This document shows positions 22,995-34,380 of a DNA stretch of 64,000 nucleotides, piece after piece; the first letter of the stretch is position 1, and each line of letters begins with the position of its first letter. The notes beneath the pieces are model-generated. The model was not told the origin of the DNA, ran no database searches, and worked only from the letters and a program-made list of their open reading frames with translations. This DNA is from Isoetes taiwanensis. Taxonomy: Eukaryota; Streptophyta; Lycopodiopsida; Isoetales; Isoetaceae. Location: assembly GCA_021234155.1 (NCBI GenBank), contig JAJEKV010000021.1, positions 14,507,760-14,571,759 of the forward strand, given 5' to 3'. A program made the translations under genes and the position numbers.

Positions 22995-23152
22995 CTCTAG
23001 AAGTACAATTTATCTAAGTTTCAAGATAAGCAGATAAATCTGCTTCTTGAGCCCAGTTGGGAGGTCCTTCATAGTGTTTTTAGTCCTCTTGTCTTAGCTG
23101 CTTCTTATCAGCCGTCTAATAGCCTCTCCCCTTTGGTCGTTTGTCCCACCCA
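22995..23152. repeat. Dispersed repeat without the SINE
   Basis: Uninterrupted homologue of 20565-20621 plus 20851-20895. It has 41 bp (CCCAGTTGGGAGGTCC... GTC) between the two conserved halves where the other copy has the SINE. Confidence 0.75.
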
Positions 23153-24072
23153 CCCACCCTCATTGCACATTGTCTTAAACCGCCCACTCTTTTAGACACG
23201 TCCTCCACGCTGTGTTCCTCATTAACGTGTTAGTTCCAATATTTTTTGTCCCTAAGCAATTTTTCTTTAAAGAGTTAAAGGTGATGAGTATTCCCAGTGC
23301 TTGGAGGTGTCTCAAGTTGTTATTTCTTGGTAAGCTTATTATGGTGTTGGCCCTCCCGCCCAGATTGTCATTTTGTAGTGGTCGTCATATGTCAAATTTT
23401 GCACTGTATTTTGTACTTTGGTTTGTGCAGTCTTTGTGTCGTTCCAAATGATTTTTGTGGTCTCACTTGAGTTATGGTAGCTACTGTACCAGGAGTAGTG
23501 TGGGGTGATCCTCATGATAGGAATTGGCAGTCCTTGTGCCGTATTGTGGAGGGCCTTCGTTCCAGTTGATAGGCCCTCGTAGCTTGGTGGTTGGCTTGCC
23601 TTGGGCCGCGTGTCAACATTTATTGCTTCTTTTGCAGGTTTTCTTGGAGGTGGCATAGGACTTGCGATTGTGGCATGCTTCAAGGAATTCGGTTATGGTT
23701 AGAGTGTCTAAAATATTCATGCTTCCTTTGTTGGACTCGGTTTATTGGGGTCATGATTTTAAGGAAGTGCAGTTGGCAGCTTGATAAATTTCAATATACA
23801 CTTGTGGGTTATAGCAGTTAATATTTTGTGCACCCAAAAAGGCTAGTAGGCATGAGAGCTATTGCAAGTGAGGGTTTGTCGACTTTTGACAATCTCTTCA
23901 TGCGTGGAGATTTCATGTCAAGAATCCAATAGCCTTACATCTTGGGTATTACGTGAAATATTCCTCCCTTCAAGGGCTGCAAGTAAGAAATGCATAAAGG
24001 GCGACAAAGTATGATATTAATTAAGAATCCAATTAGGGATTTTTCACGTGGGACAATATATAGGAAAATGTT
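23153..24072. other. Intergenic, nothing recognised
   Basis: No coding region, RNA gene or clear repeat is visible. Short open frames on both strands overlap one another and have no family signature. Confidence 0.4.
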
Positions 24073-25392
24073 TGTTTTTTTTTTTTTGAAAGATCAAGTG
24101 TATATTAATTGGAACTCATCAATGGTTTACATGCACCAAGTGATATCATACACTTACATATCATATTTGTTTATGTAAGGATAACCACTTGGCTATGAAG
24201 CTAAACTTTTATAAGAGTGATGAGAGAAAGTCGCGGGCTTGGGAAGCCCATTCCTCCTCCTCAAATGCTGCAAGGTATTGGCGGGCCTTTTGTTTCAGAG
24301 AGGGCCATAGGTTATCAGGGTGGAGATATTCTTGGGAGAACACAAATTTTCTCCGCCTTTTCCATATTAGCCATAAAAGCCATCCCTTGCATATATTCAA
24401 AGCAACTCTTTTTCCAGTTTGCCAAGATGATGGATATAAACCTAGCAAGATCTCCTTTTAGAAATAGAAGTCTCAACGCGATCCTTCAATTTTTCCCATA
24501 CCGGTGGAGTTCTCTACAATCCATAAGGCGGTGTTCAATTGTTTCTACTTCTTGCCCACACATTGGGCAACTTCGGTGATACATCCTTTGTTGAACACCG
24601 CTCACTAATATGTTGACCCGATTGCTCTATGAAAAATTTGCCATAATAGCGTGGATACCTTTGGTGGCAAGTGGCTCCTCCGCATCCCTTTCCATAGTTG
24701 GGTGACTTGGTTATCTTCTAATGTTAACTCCCATTGAGAGGGAGACTTATCAATTCATTCACGTGCGAGGGCCTTGTATGCCTTTGAAACAAACTGTTTT
24801 TTGTTAAGATTTTCGCGAGGTGGGCAGAAAGCACCTACTTGTGGAGTCGCATAAGGCGGAATATTGTCTCGTACCATGCTCCAAATTCGCTTATCTCGCG
24901 TTCTCAAGTTAAACTTATCTTGGAATGACTCCCAGGAACACTGTATGCATCGATACCAATCTCCAATGCAAGATAAACCTGCCCCAATCCATCTGTTTTG
25001 AGTTCTTTTATTCACCACTGAGAAAAGCGGCACCCGGCCTCTGTTGGTTTCCACCTGCAACCACCACAAGGGCATGGATACAGAGGTACAATTTTTGATG
25101 TCCAGGCGCCAAAGAACTTTTACTGTCTCCCAAGCTCTTAACAAACCTTTAAGAAATGGCGAGGCTCCTGCATATGGTCTCAATTTATAAAAGAGGGCCC
25201 AAGGCAGATCTGCCTTATGAAATGACTTTCCGCAAGGCGTACAATGAGTTAGAGATTGTTTTAGAAGCTCAAGGCCAGGAGATTTCGAATCCTGTTGAAG
25301 AATTTCCCACATGAATTTGCAGACTAGGATTTTACTATGCAACTTGAAGTCAAGCATTCCTAATCCCCCATTAAATTTGGATCTTTACAATA
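24073..25392 (-). pseudogene. L1-type LINE, 5'-truncated, with poly(A) tail
   Basis: Minus-strand reading gives KFNGGLGMLDFKLHSKILVC and CKFMWEILQQ, then DLPWALFYKLRPYAG, WRLDIKNCTSVSMPLWWLQV (a long open part at 24755-25357), then a zf-RVT-like SCPMCGQEVETIEHRLMDC in a shifted frame (about 24520-24580), then LFWLIWKRRRKF-like C-terminal sequence to 24209. On the plus strand a T14-15 run at 24073-24088 corresponds to the poly(A) tail. The RT core is absent, so insertion was 5'-truncated at about 25390. The head ends only about 150 bp upstream of the Sec14-like start codon. Confidence 0.85.
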
Positions 25393-25454
25393 TCTGGAAG
25401 AGAAGGAACATTTTAGTGATAACCACGTCTGTCTATCGCGGCTTGCATGACATT

Positions 25455-25543
25455 ATATCCAGATATATAATATGTATTGGTGTGCAAACGTGCCAAATAT
25501 TATTCTTCATATATAAGCGTAACCAGCTTCAGAAGGGGTTACC
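25455..25543 (+). promoter_or_regulatory. Candidate promoter/5' UTR of the Sec14-like gene
   Basis: Two TATA-like strings precede the start codon: GATATATAATATG at about 25460-25472 and CATATATAAG at about 25507-25516. The first leaves a more usual leader. The start codon has a good context (TTACCATGGAT). The whole promoter space upstream of the gene is limited by the LINE that ends near 25392. Confidence 0.4.
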
Positions 25544-26470
25544 ATGGATCCTGCATATTTCGAGATGTCCCGAACCGATGATTTTCTAGACCTCGAGAAA
25601 TTGCAGTTTCTAAGTATTCAAGGGCCCGACAAGCAGGGGCGGAGGATCGTCCAAATCGTCGGAAAGTACTTCTCTGGTTAAATCATTTACCTTTTCCCTT
25701 TCTTTCTTTCGTAAGCTTTTCTTTTCTTTGGCTGTCTCTTAGCATGTTTTTGCTCTGTTTTAGGTTAATCTTCTCTAGTAATCTTTTCATTTTCTTTTGC
25801 ATCACTGGCTAACGAGCAAAAATTCTGTTTCTTAGGGCGCTTTATTGACAAGAAGCGGTTGCTTGAATACATCCTTTTCAAGATCCGGCATCAATTGTTG
25901 GATATGAAGTTTATTGTGGTTTATTTTCATACATCCGTGAAAACAGAAGATAATAATCCAGGAATGCTTGTTTTGAGATGGATCTATGCGCGACTGCCAA
26001 AAGATTTGAAGCAGAAATTAGAGAGAGTTTATTTTGTACATCCAGGGCTGCAATCTAGGTTGTTTCTTGCCACGTTTGGAAGATTTTTCCTCGGCCAAGG
26101 GTAAGATTTCTTGAACTCGTACTTCACAGAATAAAACAGCTTTCTTGGAAGCAACAGCAAAGCAAATGTCGGATAATAAAAATTTCAATTTTCATGCGAG
26201 ATCTAAATTTTGTTGTGGATGTCCAGGCTCTATTGGAAGATTGAATACGTAAGCAGGGTAGGATTTTTATGGGACTACATGAAGAAAGATCGAATTCAAG
26301 TACCAGATTTTGTATATAAGCACGACAAGGAACTGGAGAGGAGGCCTCTGATGGATTATGGGTTAGATGCAGATCCTTTTGTGGCAGTCGAGATGGATCC
26401 TGCTCTTTATGTCAAAAATAGATACCGTTTAGAAGGCATGCATGCTGCATCTTATTGTCAGGTTTATTAG
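25544..26470 (+). CDS. Sec14-like / CRAL-TRIO family protein (similar to Arabidopsis At4g35750), 3 exons
   Basis: Model join(25544..25676, 25836..26100, 26227..26470) gives 213 residues; both introns (159 and 126 bp) are GT-AG and phases agree across the joins. Exon 1 reads MDPAYFEMSRTDDFLDLEKL and ends with GRRIVQIVGKYFSG. Exon 2 contains FIVVYFHTSV and the signature VYFVHPGLQSRLFLATFGRF (about 110-128). Exon 3 contains LYWKIEYVSRVGFLWDYM and the tail PDFVYKHDKELERRPLMDYG. Length and order match small plant Sec14-domain proteins of the GDAP2-like CRAL-TRIO_2 group, thought to bind phospholipid or other hydrophobic ligands; the ligand is unknown. No frameshift or stop is seen, so it looks functional. 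It is compact and hemmed in by a LINE upstream and SINE-like repeats downstream. Confidence 0.9.
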
Positions 26471-26781
26471 TGTTTTCAATGGACGTATGAAAATCCTATG
26501 CCTATATTTTTATCAGCCCACATTCCAGTCCAGATGCTTTCTGTACCACTTTGTTCGATTGTTTATAGAAGCCTTTTGGTCTTTCAAAGATTACAGTGAA
26601 TTATATTCTACACGAGTTATTCTCTTATGATTTTTTGTCCAATGTTGCACACAAAATGCATAAATTGTGCACAAATAATATAATAGACTTATATGCAAGA
26701 TATGCAAGAATAACCTTCTATAGATTATGTCCCACACGGCCTCAAATCTGTATGCAAAGCAAGATATGCACTTCATTTTGA

Positions 26782-26935
26782 CTATTAACTAACGCATAGC
26801 CTAGTGGTTGAGATGGAAAGCTTCTATTAACTAACGCATGGCCTAGTGGTTGAGATGGAAAGCTTGTGGGGCACAGATCGAAGTTCGACAAATTTGAGCG
26901 AGAAAGCACACGATAAAAAAAATCAATAGACATGT
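26782..26935 (+). mobile_element. tRNA-like SINE fragment with duplicated head
   Basis: A 42-bp unit CTATTAACTAACGCATRGCC + TAGTGGTTGAGATGGAAAGCTT is present twice (26782-26823, 26824-26865). It contains a box A-like TGGCCTAGTGGTTGAG. A weak box B (GAAGTTCGACAAA) follows at 26880-26892. The downstream ATTTGAGCGAGAAAGCACACGATAAAA recurs in altered form at about 28118-28145. Confidence 0.5.
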
Positions 26936-26956
26936 TTAGGAAAAAGGGTCCAGATT

Positions 26957-27052
26957 AGGCCTTTGGTCTAGTGGTAACACGCTAGTTCTAGAACATGTAT
27001 GTCTCATGTATGCCATATACGCCCTACATGACAAAATCTTGGCCCCATATTT
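26957..27052 (+). mobile_element. Short tRNA-like insertion flanked by a 16-bp target duplication
   Basis: A 96-bp insert starting AGGCCTTTGGTCTAGTGGTA (box A-like TCTAGTGGTAACACG) is bracketed by perfect 16-bp copies of AAAAAGGGTCCAGATT at 26941-26956 and 27056-27071. The duplication length suits LINE-mediated SINE insertion. No clear box B remains, so it is a truncated member. Confidence 0.65.
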
Positions 27053-27107
27053 AAGAAAAAGGGTCCAGATTGCACTACATGACCAACATCTTTGGCCCTT
27101 GTGGTCT

Positions 27108-27207
27108 GATTGCACTACTTGGCAAAATCCTAGCCCATGATAGGGGGTTGAATATATGATTGCACTACTTGGCGAAATCCTAGCTCATGATAAAGGGTTG
27201 AATACAT
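27108..27207. repeat. Tandem duplication, 50-bp period
   Basis: Two copies of GATTGCACTACTTGGC(A/G)AAATCCTAGC(C/T)CATGATA... start at 27108 and 27158. Confidence 0.8.
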
Positions 27208-27499
27208 GTACACATGTAGGATACTATTTAACCTTATTTTTGAACATTCTAGGAGAATATTGGGCAAAAATATACTGGTGGCATGCAAAAAAACGTACCC
27301 CAACACTCACTATCAGCACTCTACACCTGCTATTCTACCTTATTATTCCACTTGTCATTCATTGGAGCTGTTACATATTTCTAATGATTACCTAATTAGC
27401 ACCAATAGCACCCTAAACAAGCTGCTATAAGGGGTTATATGAGTGTTGTCGGCATGGGTCCGAACACCTGCTTTTGCAATCCACCAACATACTTTTATA

Positions 27500-27975
27500 T
27501 TATAGAAACATTCTAGGAGAATGTAGAACATTCTAGAACATAGGGTCTAGAACATTCTAGAATGTTATAAGCCTAAGTAGTGCTTGAGGTGGTGACTCGT
27601 GGATTATTCAACTCGTACAACATTGTAGAACATTCCTATTTTTTAGTAAAGTTTGTTTTAGAACATAGAACGTTCTATGACGTTGTAGAAATATTCCAGT
27701 GGAATATAATATAGAATGTTCTAGAACATTCTATTGCTAGGATAATATAGAACATTTTAAACACCATAAGCCTAATGCCAAGCATCTAGAACATTATACG
27801 CCTAAAGAGAAATATTTTATTTTGCGCTTGAGGTGCTCACTAATGGAGTACTCAATTTGTAAAACATTGTGGGACATTTTTGAAAATAGCAGTTTATTTT
27901 AGAGTATAGAACATTGTACAATGTTATAGAACATCTAAAATAATGTAGTACACTCTAGAATGCCATTAAAAGAAA
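27500..27975. repeat. Field of AGAACATTCTAGAA palindromes
   Basis: TAGAACATT, TTCTAGAACATTCTAGAA and close variants recur more than a dozen times over about 470 bp. The pattern is alternating inverted GAA/TTC, formally like the heat-shock element nGAAnnTTCn. No ORF is present. Confidence 0.7.
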
Positions 27976-28039
27976 TTAGGCCATTCAAGCTTGATGGACG
28001 GTTGCGATGAGACCATAATGTAGATGAAACCATGCCCTA

Positions 28040-28150
28040 AACAAACAAAGCTTCACTCGATGGTTGAGATTTTTTTTTTTTTTTGGGGGGGGTAAGGACC
28101 ATAGACCCATGATTCAAATTTGCGCGACAAAAGCAAATGATAAAACAAGG
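28040..28150 (+). mobile_element. SINE-like fragment with T/G tract
   Basis: CTTCACTCGATGGTTGAGAT is followed by a T14/G8 run and then ACCATAGACCCATGATTCAA and TTTGCGCGACAAAAGCAAATG. The last part resembles the 26880-26930 SINE tail, so a diverged relative is likely. Confidence 0.35.
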
Positions 28151-30910
28151 TATTGCGCACAGAGGGTTGCCCTCCATTGACCTGAGAGTTTGTTTGCATG
28201 TCTTTTGGTTTGTTGTTTCATGTCGGATCTTGCTTGTTTAGTATGATCCTTCTGAATCGTATAAACCAGGGATTGGTTTCCTTACCCAGAAGTTCTTAGA
28301 TTTATTTCAAAAGTTGTGGAGGTGAATTCATACACCTGAAGAAGAAAAGAGAAAGTAATGACAACCATAGTAATTAGGCAAGCCCATTGGACGTTTTTTA
28401 GACGATGTTAACTTGCTCAATATGTTTCTATGAAATTATTTAGATGCACCTACTTCAATGATGTACTTCTATGCAGAGCAATTGAGATAAAAGCTACAAC
28501 TCTTTCTCTTAGAACACAGAATTTTATTTCGTGCATTCTCCAGTGGAAAATTAGTCTTCATCGTAGGTTGTTATCACAAGCCAGAAGGGAAAAAGCTAAT
28601 TATGAGTTGCCATGTGGATTATATTTGTTGGCAAACTCTCTGCATGAAAAGTCGAAGAAATACACAAGTAAACAGTCAATGTATAATTCCAAGTATAATT
28701 TCAGTCATGTGTTGCCTTGGGAATCAATTAATAAGCTTAGATGGAAAACTTGAAATATTATTTTGGTTGTGTTCATGATGATTCTATCGCTTATTTCTTA
28801 ACTCAATTATAAAGAAGATGAGCAACATAGAAAATTGAAGTAAAAATATTTTTTATTTATTCTATTTAAAAGGCTCCTTATTGATCAATGACAACTCTAT
28901 TTGGAGTGATGGACATAGGTTTGCTTCTGGAAAGGTTGTGTGATGTCCAATGTGCAAGGTAGCTCTTGCTGTTGTCCAACCACATCAAGGCATTCAGGTA
29001 TGGATACATGCGTTTCTTATGCTAATCTTTCTAGTTTCACAACTTGTTCAATTTATCGGTACCAGTATGAGCTTATGTCTAGAGAAGTGATAAAATCTGA
29101 GTCGAAGATGATCATATTTATGCAATAATCGATACATATTAAATCGTTGTTTACCCATGTAATTGAGATTTTTGTATTTATATAACTCATTTACCTTGTG
29201 TTTGGGAACTAGTTCCCCAGGACTTAGGTATAATCAAAGCCCTATTCCAAGTGGTTGATAGGCATGAATTGCTAAACCATAGGAACCAGTAAACCAAGTA
29301 GATTCGTGTTATAGATATCAACGAGGGATATCTTCACCATAAATATCAGAAAGAGATATCTTCACCTTTGAGTTAATGAGACCATCTATTGCTGGTAAGG
29401 CGGTGGCTAATGTAAAAATGGTCTTCAACGGCATAGAGCCCTTCTGTTTGAAACCCAAAAGGTTTGGACAATTGGTATGATCAATTGTTTAAGGCTAGTG
29501 ACATATCATCTGCTAAAGTGTGCAAATACGTATATCAGCTATATTAAAACCTTTATGAGATAAGCAATGTCTTTGTTTTGAAATTCCTTCGCACTTACAA
29601 GTAGCTGATAACAAGCGACTGATAATACTGTTGAACTTGAAATTTTCATGCTTGGTATATCCTTGCATCATTCATAGCAGGTTCAGAATATTGTATCAGC
29701 TATGTTAAAACCTTTTTCAAATAAGGTTGTCTTGAATTAGTTGCCATTTTAGTTTCTCTATGAACTTGCTTAATAGAGTTTTCAAGTTTGAAGTAGGAGA
29801 ATTTCTATACCAATATGATGTTATCAGCCAGAAATATTCTGCTATAACTAGTTGATTCTTCGCTTCCAAGTTAGGGCTCCAAATGGAAAGGCAATGACAC
29901 ATCGATTTGCAACAGAGAATGCTTCCCATAAGTGCAGTCCTTTCTGAAGGGATGAATTGGAGGCACAACAAACTGGTGAAAATGTGTACCTATCGGAGCC
30001 CACTTTTGGTCTCTTTCAGTCGCTAATTTTCCAAGAATCCATGTCTGCAAGCAAGGGCTTACTTATAACATTCTCATTGTCGGTTATAACATTGTCGTCA
30101 TGTTGATGATAAGAAAGGGCACCTTACAGTTCCTTCCAAAATTAATACTTTGTCATCCTGGACTATAAGCTTTTGACAAATCTACTAGTGCTTCCCTGAC
30201 TATGTTGTCATAGAAATTTCTCGAACTTGTTAGCATCTGTCATGGCAAATAATAAAATTATGATTACTATTTAAGCATATTTTTATAAATATATATACAA
30301 CACCCGTATAATTCTTAGCACTTACCAATACTCTCATATCCTTTTTGTATGTAGGTAAAGCAAGGGTCCAAGGGCCTTTCCCAACTTCGAAGTTGCTGCT
30401 ATCAGAAAAATCTCTGAAACTGTTTGATGGATTTTATATTATTGCTATAGCAGTCAAAGTTTTCCATGCATAGCTCGGACCTTCATCTTAGGAAGTCTCT
30501 TGACAAAGAGTTTTCTTTCACCATTTATAATGATTTATTTTGTTCAAATAACTCATTAAAATCAATATCCAATAATGTTAAAACACAATTTAAAGGTTAA
30601 TGTATTCTAACCTTGTTCAAGACTACAAGACTTATGACCCTGATATCCTTGGCATCAGCATCAAGAATTTCTTGCTCAATGTGTTTTGCTCATGCTATCC
30701 AACCCAAAGGGCAAAAGGTACTGCAAAAGAAATCTGTCAGAATATAACAAATAGAGGCACTATGTTATGAACATTGAGATAAACAAGCGGGCATAGATTA
30801 AAACCCAACAAATGATTTGGTATAGAATAATATTCAATTAAAAGAGGTGACATGGCACCAATTGGTAGATGGGGATGGAACCTAATGTAAGTTAAGCTTT
30901 TGTTTCAGCC
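28151..30910. other. Intergenic, no gene supported
   Basis: Open frames such as 28430-28753 (+) and 29717-29971 (-) have no recognisable family. Some splice-like signals occur, and ATATCA(A/G)...GAGATATCTTCACC units repeat near 29318-29368. I could not assemble a coding model. Confidence 0.35.
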
Positions 30911-31331
30911 TGTTAACAGCCAAGCAAGTCGTGCAATGCATCTGATGCATCCAGGTGCATAAAGCAAGGTCAAAATGTGACATGAGAAGAGCGGTGTTGG
31001 CAAATTCAGCGACCTGGCTTATGCCAGGCACTGCCAGGACATGATTCAGTCGAATATAAAGGAATCGAGGGAAGGGAGCAGGGTACCATTCTTCCTTGAA
31101 GATAAAGCATCGTAATCCTATTCTGTCTTGCCAATTCTATCACATGCTTCCATTAGCCAGGCTACCCTGTTTGTATTCTTGTATGGCTACAAGATATTGT
31201 CAGCCGCCCATTTGAAGAATTGTGAGCTGGGAGTTCTTGAGCACCATGGGGGAATCCCGAATTCCGACGGAAGTGGTGGTAGGTGCAAATTGATGCGATT
31301 GATTTACCCCATACAAACAAGGTTTGTAACA
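30911..31331 (+). mobile_element. Ty1/copia-type LTR (solo 5' LTR with internal leader)
   Basis: The proposed LTR starts TGTTAACAG and ends TTTGTAACA, with TGTTA/TAACA inverted tips and about 421 bp between. A TATA box (ATATAAAGG) lies at about 31053-31060. The right boundary is fixed by the primer binding site that follows. The left boundary is inferred only from the TGTTA tip. Confidence 0.6.
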
Positions 31332-31332
31332 A

Positions 31333-31344
31333 TGGTATCAGAGC
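31333..31344 (+). other. Primer binding site for initiator tRNA-Met
   Basis: TGGTATCAGAGC matches the usual plant LTR-retrotransposon PBS and follows the LTR end after one base. The leader after it (31345-31570) contains broken frames and is quickly lost. Confidence 0.85.
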
Positions 31345-31751
31345 AAGAGTTCAATACTGGGATAGAGAGTGAGATGGATGTGGCGGCTGGTCCTCGGATG
31401 GGAATTCCATTCTTAATCTCTAAGGAGAGAGAATATAGACTTGGATGAAATAGTGCCTATTGAAGAAGAGGTATGGCAATTGGATGAATTGGCATCCAAA
31501 CTCCAGCGAGAACACATCGATGGATATTAATGAATGAAAACATCATGTATGAAGAAATGAAGAAAGATACAAGAATGTTTGAATGATCATAGCAAGCTCT
31601 GAAGGATTACTTGATATGTTGAACTAGGCGTTTATGTGTACACGCCACAGCCAACAATGTTGAGTCATACAACATAGCTGATTATTTGACCTAAGAAAAA
31701 AACATAACCTTAAATCTATTTATCCCCCCCTGATGAGATCATCTAAAATAT

Positions 31752-31893
31752 GTAGAAGATGAAAAAAAAATGCTTCCCTGCTAATGATTTTGTAAACCCA
31801 TCTGCAAGTTGATCTTCAGAAGAACAATAAAGCAAAATCATATTGCCATTCTCGAGAGGTTCTCGAACAAAACAGAGTTTAACATAATGATGT
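31752..31893 (-). pseudogene. Ty1/copia RNase H C-terminal fragment
   Basis: Minus-strand translation reads HHYVKLCFVREPLENGNMIL, LYCSSEDQLADGFTKSLAGK. This is the canonical copia pol terminus (V-R-E...G-x-I-x-L-x-Y-C...D-x-x-T-K). It is opposite in orientation to the copia LTR at 30.9-31.3 kb, so it belongs to another insertion. A run AGGGGGG about 20 bp beyond the fragment on the minus strand (plus coordinates 31722-31728) could be its polypurine tract. Confidence 0.8.
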
Positions 31894-31922
31894 AAGCATA
31901 GTAAGAAATCCATAGAAGAAAG

Positions 31923-32160
31923 AAGGCTTCTTAAGAAATCCAACGCAACTGAAGCTGGGAAGAAGGCTTCTTAAGAAATTCACTGCAACAGAGGCTAGGA
32001 AGATAAAAACTAGGTACTAGGAAGATAAAAGCTAGGTAAAAAATTGAGAATGACAGTAAACTCTCTCGGAGCCAAGTAAGAAGTTTTCTAAATATATATA
32101 ATTCTGCTTCGTTTGTGCCTTGGAATATTCGTGTCACCAAGGCACCAATCCTGACCATTC
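31923..32160 (-). repeat. 43-bp tandem duplication and LTR-like sequence
   Basis: GGCTTCTTAAGAAAT(C/T)CA... occurs twice (about 31923-31965, 31966-32004), followed by AGGAAGATAAAA(A/G)CTAGGTA twice. On the minus strand the region has a TATATATATTTAG site and a GGTGCCTTGG...CCAAGGCAC arrangement, which look like promoter and stem sequence of an LTR. No partner LTR is visible. Confidence 0.4.
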
Positions 32161-32466
32161 ATTTCATAGTCATCTTGACCGTCATTCTCCGCAGCATTTC
32201 ATCATGTTTCCGGTGTTCTAGGTTGGATCCAGGCAAGAATCCATGTTTCAGATGTTTCTCTATTCTTGAATACTGCCGGATTTGATGGATCTCCGTGTTT
32301 TTTCCCGGCTCCTGCTGTTTCTAGCTGTCTCGGCGCTAGCTGTTGATGAAAAACACTTTTCTTCAAAGCAAAGATTGTGATTCTATATAAACCTAATTTT
32401 TTTTCTTCTCTTTTCTTTGAAAGAAACGCGCTGCATCTCCCTTTCAGCGGCGATGTGATCTTTCTA

Positions 32467-32698
32467 CGGCATCGGTTGTGATTGGTACAGAGCCTTCGCT
32501 GATTCAAAGTTTTTGGTTGGCAGAATTTTCCCCTTTAGCTGAGAATACATGGTCTTTAATTAATCTCTTTGAATACCTGGATCGGCATCGGTTGTGATTG
32601 GTACAGAGCCTTCGTTGATTCAAAGTTTTTGATAGGCAAAATTTCCCCCTTTAGCTGAGAATACATGGTCTTTAATTAATCTTTCTGAATACCTGGAT
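32467..32698. repeat. Tandem duplication, 116-bp period
   Basis: Two copies (32467-32582, 32583-32698) start CGGCATCGGTTGTGATTGGT and end CTTTNTGAATACCTGGAT, with only a few differences. The duplication is recent relative to its surroundings. Confidence 0.9.
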
Positions 32699-34380
32699 AT
32701 GAGTCGGGTCAACATTTGGGCTTTGTAGATACAAAATGCCTAGTAATTTTTCCAGCTTGAAGCATGATCTATTAATTTTTCTGATATACGGGGAAGCCTG
32801 CAAGGCATGAAAGTTTAAATTTGTTCTTGGATATCAATTTGCTCATCATTCTTTTTGCAGGTCCCATCCTCTTCAAAAATTTGATGAAGGCAAATGTAGT
32901 TGTCGCAGACTTCTAGTCATAACAGGCAAAGGAGAAAGTGCAACCATATTTTGCTTCAGCTGGCATCTATTGTTGAATCATCTTGAACTTGAAGGCGTTG
33001 TAGATTTGGGTCTCTACTTTGCCCAATTTATGTGCTACTTGACCATCTGATCTAATGTCTGTTGCCAATGGCTTCATCGGAAGAACTATTCCAGGGCCGT
33101 TGGTGCTTTTCTGTCATGAAACTTATTAGCAATAGGCTCTTACATGTGTGCAAATTGAACTTATTTCAAGCGGCCATATTGGGAGGAGGTTCAGTCGATA
33201 CTGCAATGGCAGTGTTGCTTGCAAGAAACAAGTGGATATGGAGATCGACATCCTAGAAGGGACAGTTCGATTTGTCACTCCATCAACATGGGACATGCCA
33301 ATCTGTAAGTTTCATTTTTACATGCCATTGCAAGCGCACCACATTTTTGTATTTCATTTTGCAGTGCAATTCCGCTGATTTGCTGAGGGTACCTAACCTT
33401 GATTTCTAAACTTTTCCAGGAAGTATTTCCCACAATATAAATTGCCAAGTCATATCATTGCATGACATTTTGGAACTTTCATATAGCAGGCAAATTGCTC
33501 TTAGGAAGTACGAATATCAAGGATTTCTAGATTTATAAAGAAGTGAAAGAAAAGGTATGCCCTTGCTATAAATGCCATAATCGAAGCACTCTGTGCAGAT
33601 GCTACTTATTGTATAAAGGAAGTAGCTTTGGCTTAAACATATTTCTATAGAGTTGTTTGTTGATTTTGCTTATTGTCTTTGCTGTTGCTTTGACGTTTTT
33701 TCTCTCCAAGAGCTTTTATCATTGAGGAGTTTGTTTCTTTAATATTTCTTGGGTGGACAAGTGCTCCACATATGTTTTAATTATATCTTTGAGCGAGGAT
33801 CCCATATAGGTGAGATTTACGATCATTCTCCTTGACCTCTCTAAGTTCATGGATTACAGTGTGGCATAACATTTATAATCATCTATCTCTTAATTTTAAC
33901 TCTGGTCTATTGTAATAGAGGCATAATTCCATCATCAAATGCTGTCTCGAAAAGGTGACACTGGATATGGGTTTTAACTACATCAACATTTGGCATTGTA
34001 TTTCCTGTATCTCAATCTCTAGCTGGCGAGAGACATCCTAAATTTTCGAAATTGAGTATTAAACATCACTTGGAAGGCCAATATCCAGCCATATTAAGGT
34101 AACCAATATGCATCCTCATTGAATCTCTTGATTTGATAATGAATTGTTGTTGGGTGCATCTTTATTTATATTGAACTCTTTGTTAATATTCAGAATTTTA
34201 AGGAAGGTTGCTAAGTAGAGCAGGCAAGTCCTTTTTTCTGATTTCCCTCGTATTTTTATTACAGTATAGACCATGAATCTTATTTTTTGTCTTATTGTAA
34301 GACGATATATCGATCCCACAAATCCCACACGTATACAACATACGCATCTATGTCAATGTCTTTTGAGCCGAGTCGAACAA
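32699..34380. other. Intergenic; exon-like signals but no supported gene
   Basis: A TTCTTTTTGCAG acceptor-like site lies near 32865, and an open stretch QVDMEIDILEGTVRFVTPST occurs at about 33227-33290 before a GTAAGT donor (about 33304). I do not recognise the sequence and found no consistent set of exons. Confidence 0.3.

Noticed and set aside
30640-30720. Decayed NBS-LRR P-loop on the minus strand
   Set aside because: LPFGLDSMSKTH is only loosely like a GMGGxGKTT loop, contains stops nearby, and no kinase-2 or GLPL motif follows convincingly.
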